This document shows positions 62,968-64,000 of a stretch of 64,000 nucleotides of DNA, one piece after another; the first letter of the stretch is position 1; every line of letters starts with the position of its first letter. The stretch is from positions 3,674-67,673 of the forward strand of contig JAQGOE010000211.1 in assembly GCA_028293725.1 (NCBI GenBank). The letters run 5' to 3'. Source of the stretch: Gammaproteobacteria bacterium. Its GTDB lineage: Bacteria; Pseudomonadota; Gammaproteobacteria; Steroidobacterales; Steroidobacteraceae. The position numbers and the translations under genes are program-made. The notes beneath the pieces are model-generated. The model searched no databases and had not been told where the DNA came from. It saw only the letters and a list, made by a program, of their open reading frames with translations.

Positions 62968-63549
62968 ATGCAACAGCCTGACAAACTCACGGTCGTCAGC
63001 GCGCACCGCGACCCCTTTCTCCCGGCTGTCGCGCAGATAAGTTCGACAGGGCCACGTGAATGGATGCACCACGTAATCGCGCTGCTCGATACAGCTGTCG
63101 GTCAGCTGGATGACGAACAGGCGGTTCATGGCACGATACTTGAAGCCGCCTCGTTGTTGCGCAAGCAGATTGATCCCAAAGTCGCGGGAGCGGCCTCAGA
63201 CATAAGACTGGGCCTGCTGGCTTGGCAGGCAAGCAAAGTGCGGGCCTATATCGATAGTCATATCACAGGTCCGATACTCGTCGCGGATTTGTGCGTGCTC
63301 GTTCGACTCAGCGAAGCGCATTTCTCGCGCGCCTTCAAGCGCACATTCGGCAAGTCACCTCATGCCTTCGTGATCGGCAGGCGCGTCGAGTTGGCGGCTC
63401 AACACATGCTGCAGACTGCAGCGCCTTTGAGCGATATTGCGCTTCGATGCGGCTTTACCGACCAGCCACATCTGTGCAAGCTCTTTCGACAGGCAATGGG
63501 GCACACCCCGGCGGCCTGGAGACGTGAGCACAGCAGTGTGTGTGGATAA
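62968..63549 (+). CDS. AraC-family transcriptional regulator
   Basis: 193 residues. The C-terminal half is the two-helix-turn-helix AraC domain (AYIDSHITGPILVADLCVLV; FSRAFKRTFGKSPHAFV; then LSDIALRCGFTDQPHLCKLFRQ). The N-terminal part is short (about 75 residues) and lacks an arabinose-type cupin, so the signal-sensing mode is not clear. It follows the propeller kinase and precedes a dehydrogenase gene, which it may control. Confidence 0.9.
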   Translation: MQQPDKLTVVSAHRDPFLPAVAQISSTGPREWMHHVIALLDTAVGQLDDEQAVHGTILEAASLLRKQIDPKVAGAASDIRLGLLAWQASKVRAYIDSHITGPILVADLCVLVRLSEAHFSRAFKRTFGKSPHAFVIGRRVELAAQHMLQTAAPLSDIALRCGFTDQPHLCKLFRQAMGHTPAAWRREHSSVCG

Positions 63550-63578
63550 GATCCAACGTTCTATCGACCTGCCAACAC

Positions 63579-63644
63579 AACACGCTGGAATACCGCTTCG
63601 AGGCGAGGCCACATCCCCCATACAGGGTATATCGCCAGCGTGTT
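63579..63644. promoter_or_regulatory. 10-bp inverted repeat with 46-base spacer upstream of the dehydrogenase
   Basis: AACACGCTGG (63579-63588) and its exact reverse complement CCAGCGTGTT (63635-63644) flank the middle of the gap between the AraC-type gene and the dehydrogenase. The arms are centred about 56 bases apart, near five helical turns, so two regulator molecules could bind on one face. Confidence 0.4.
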
Positions 63645-63690
63645 TCATCGCAGACGATACCGGTGTGTTGTGACCGATGGAGCTGCCAAT

Positions 63691-64000
63691 ATGTCTGTGA
63701 ATCAACCTGTGCGTCGTATTGCAATCGTCGGTACCGGGGTGATCGGCGCAAGCTGGGCCGCGTACTACCTCGCTCGCGGATTCGATGTAGTTGCGACTGA
63801 TCCCGGACCGCAGGCGGAAGCGAGCCTCCGCAAGTATGTCGATGATGCGTGGCCATTGCTTACGCAGGTCGGTCTTTCTCCGGGCGCCTCGCGTGAGCGG
63901 CTGACGTTCAGCCCCGACATGAGTCGCGCGCTCGCTGAGGCTGACTGGGTGCAGGAGAACGCACCGGAGCGGCCCGATTTCAAGATCAAGCTGTTCGCGC
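63691..64000 (+). CDS. 3-hydroxyacyl-CoA/carnitine-type dehydrogenase (3'-partial)
   Basis: The first 103 residues only. GGAG stands nine bases before the ATG. The NAD-binding fold is clear: RRIAIVGTGVIGASWAAYYL is the dinucleotide loop, and VVATDPGP marks the acidic end of strand 2 expected for NAD rather than NADP. The later ADWVQENAPER matches the 3-hydroxyacyl-CoA dehydrogenase N-domain, especially the L-carnitine dehydrogenase branch. The rest lies beyond the window, so the substrate is open. Confidence 0.85.
   Translation, partial: MSVNQPVRRIAIVGTGVIGASWAAYYLARGFDVVATDPGPQAEASLRKYVDDAWPLLTQVGLSPGASRERLTFSPDMSRALAEADWVQENAPERPDFKIKLFA

Overview
The window is high-GC, densely packed DNA from a Gram-negative bacterium. 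TonB-dependent receptor, RND efflux, classical autotransporter and lipoprotein genes require an outer membrane. The mix (LysR and NarL-type regulators, AtuA-type protein, RND pump, Hyf-like complex) suggests a proteobacterium, perhaps a soil or aquatic gammaproteobacterium; the taxonomic guess is weak. I saw no tRNA, rRNA, CRISPR array, insertion sequence or integrase.

Region 1 (1-18229, all +) looks like one long transcription unit of ten closely spaced genes. It holds a multicopper oxidase (MCO) cut by the window edge, a second MCO-like protein, a 2780-residue secreted protein with a vestigial cupredoxin front end, an unknown exported protein, a LolA-like protein, an SCO copper chaperone, a cytochrome c fused to a periplasmic-binding fold, an outer-membrane barrel, a small binding-protein-like factor and a sensor histidine kinase. 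The copper-ligand motifs are divided between the first two proteins. The set reads as an exported copper/redox system with its own sensor.

Region 2 (18438-34081) has a lipoprotein lipase, an AtuA-DUF4387 fusion, an unknown lipoprotein, two tandem paralogous LysR regulators, an exported beta-carbonic anhydrase divergent from an AMP-forming ligase, and a complete RND efflux operon. A 41-bp scrap of a third LysR gene lies just downstream. Region 3 (34578-40661) is one giant glycine-rich autotransporter, followed by a strong hairpin.

Region 4 (40935-48988, -) is a Hyf-like, complex-I-related operon hyfB-C-E-F-G-I whose large subunit has lost the nickel cysteines. It resembles the energy-converting hydrogenase-related (Ehr) complexes, is coupled to a spermidine-synthase-like gene, and lacks the HyfA/HyfH ferredoxin subunits. 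Two tandem ribbon-helix-helix proteins are divergent from it.

Region 5 (49642-52612) is a patchwork: an arsC-like 3' remnant, a YecA/UPF0149 gene behind a possible leader ORF, a degenerate receiver, and a second broken spermidine-synthase-like fragment that runs into the 3' end of a LysR gene. Region 6 (52720-56027) has an NmrA-like reductase and pirin pair divergent from that LysR, an Xre-MbcA-ParS/RES toxin-antitoxin pair, and a small lipoprotein. Region 7 (56104-64000) has a TonB receptor, a NarL-type regulator, a propeller hybrid-type sensor kinase, an AraC-type regulator and the start of a 3-hydroxyacyl-CoA/carnitine-type dehydrogenase. A 21-bp repeat lies at nearly the same distance ahead of two of these regulatory genes.
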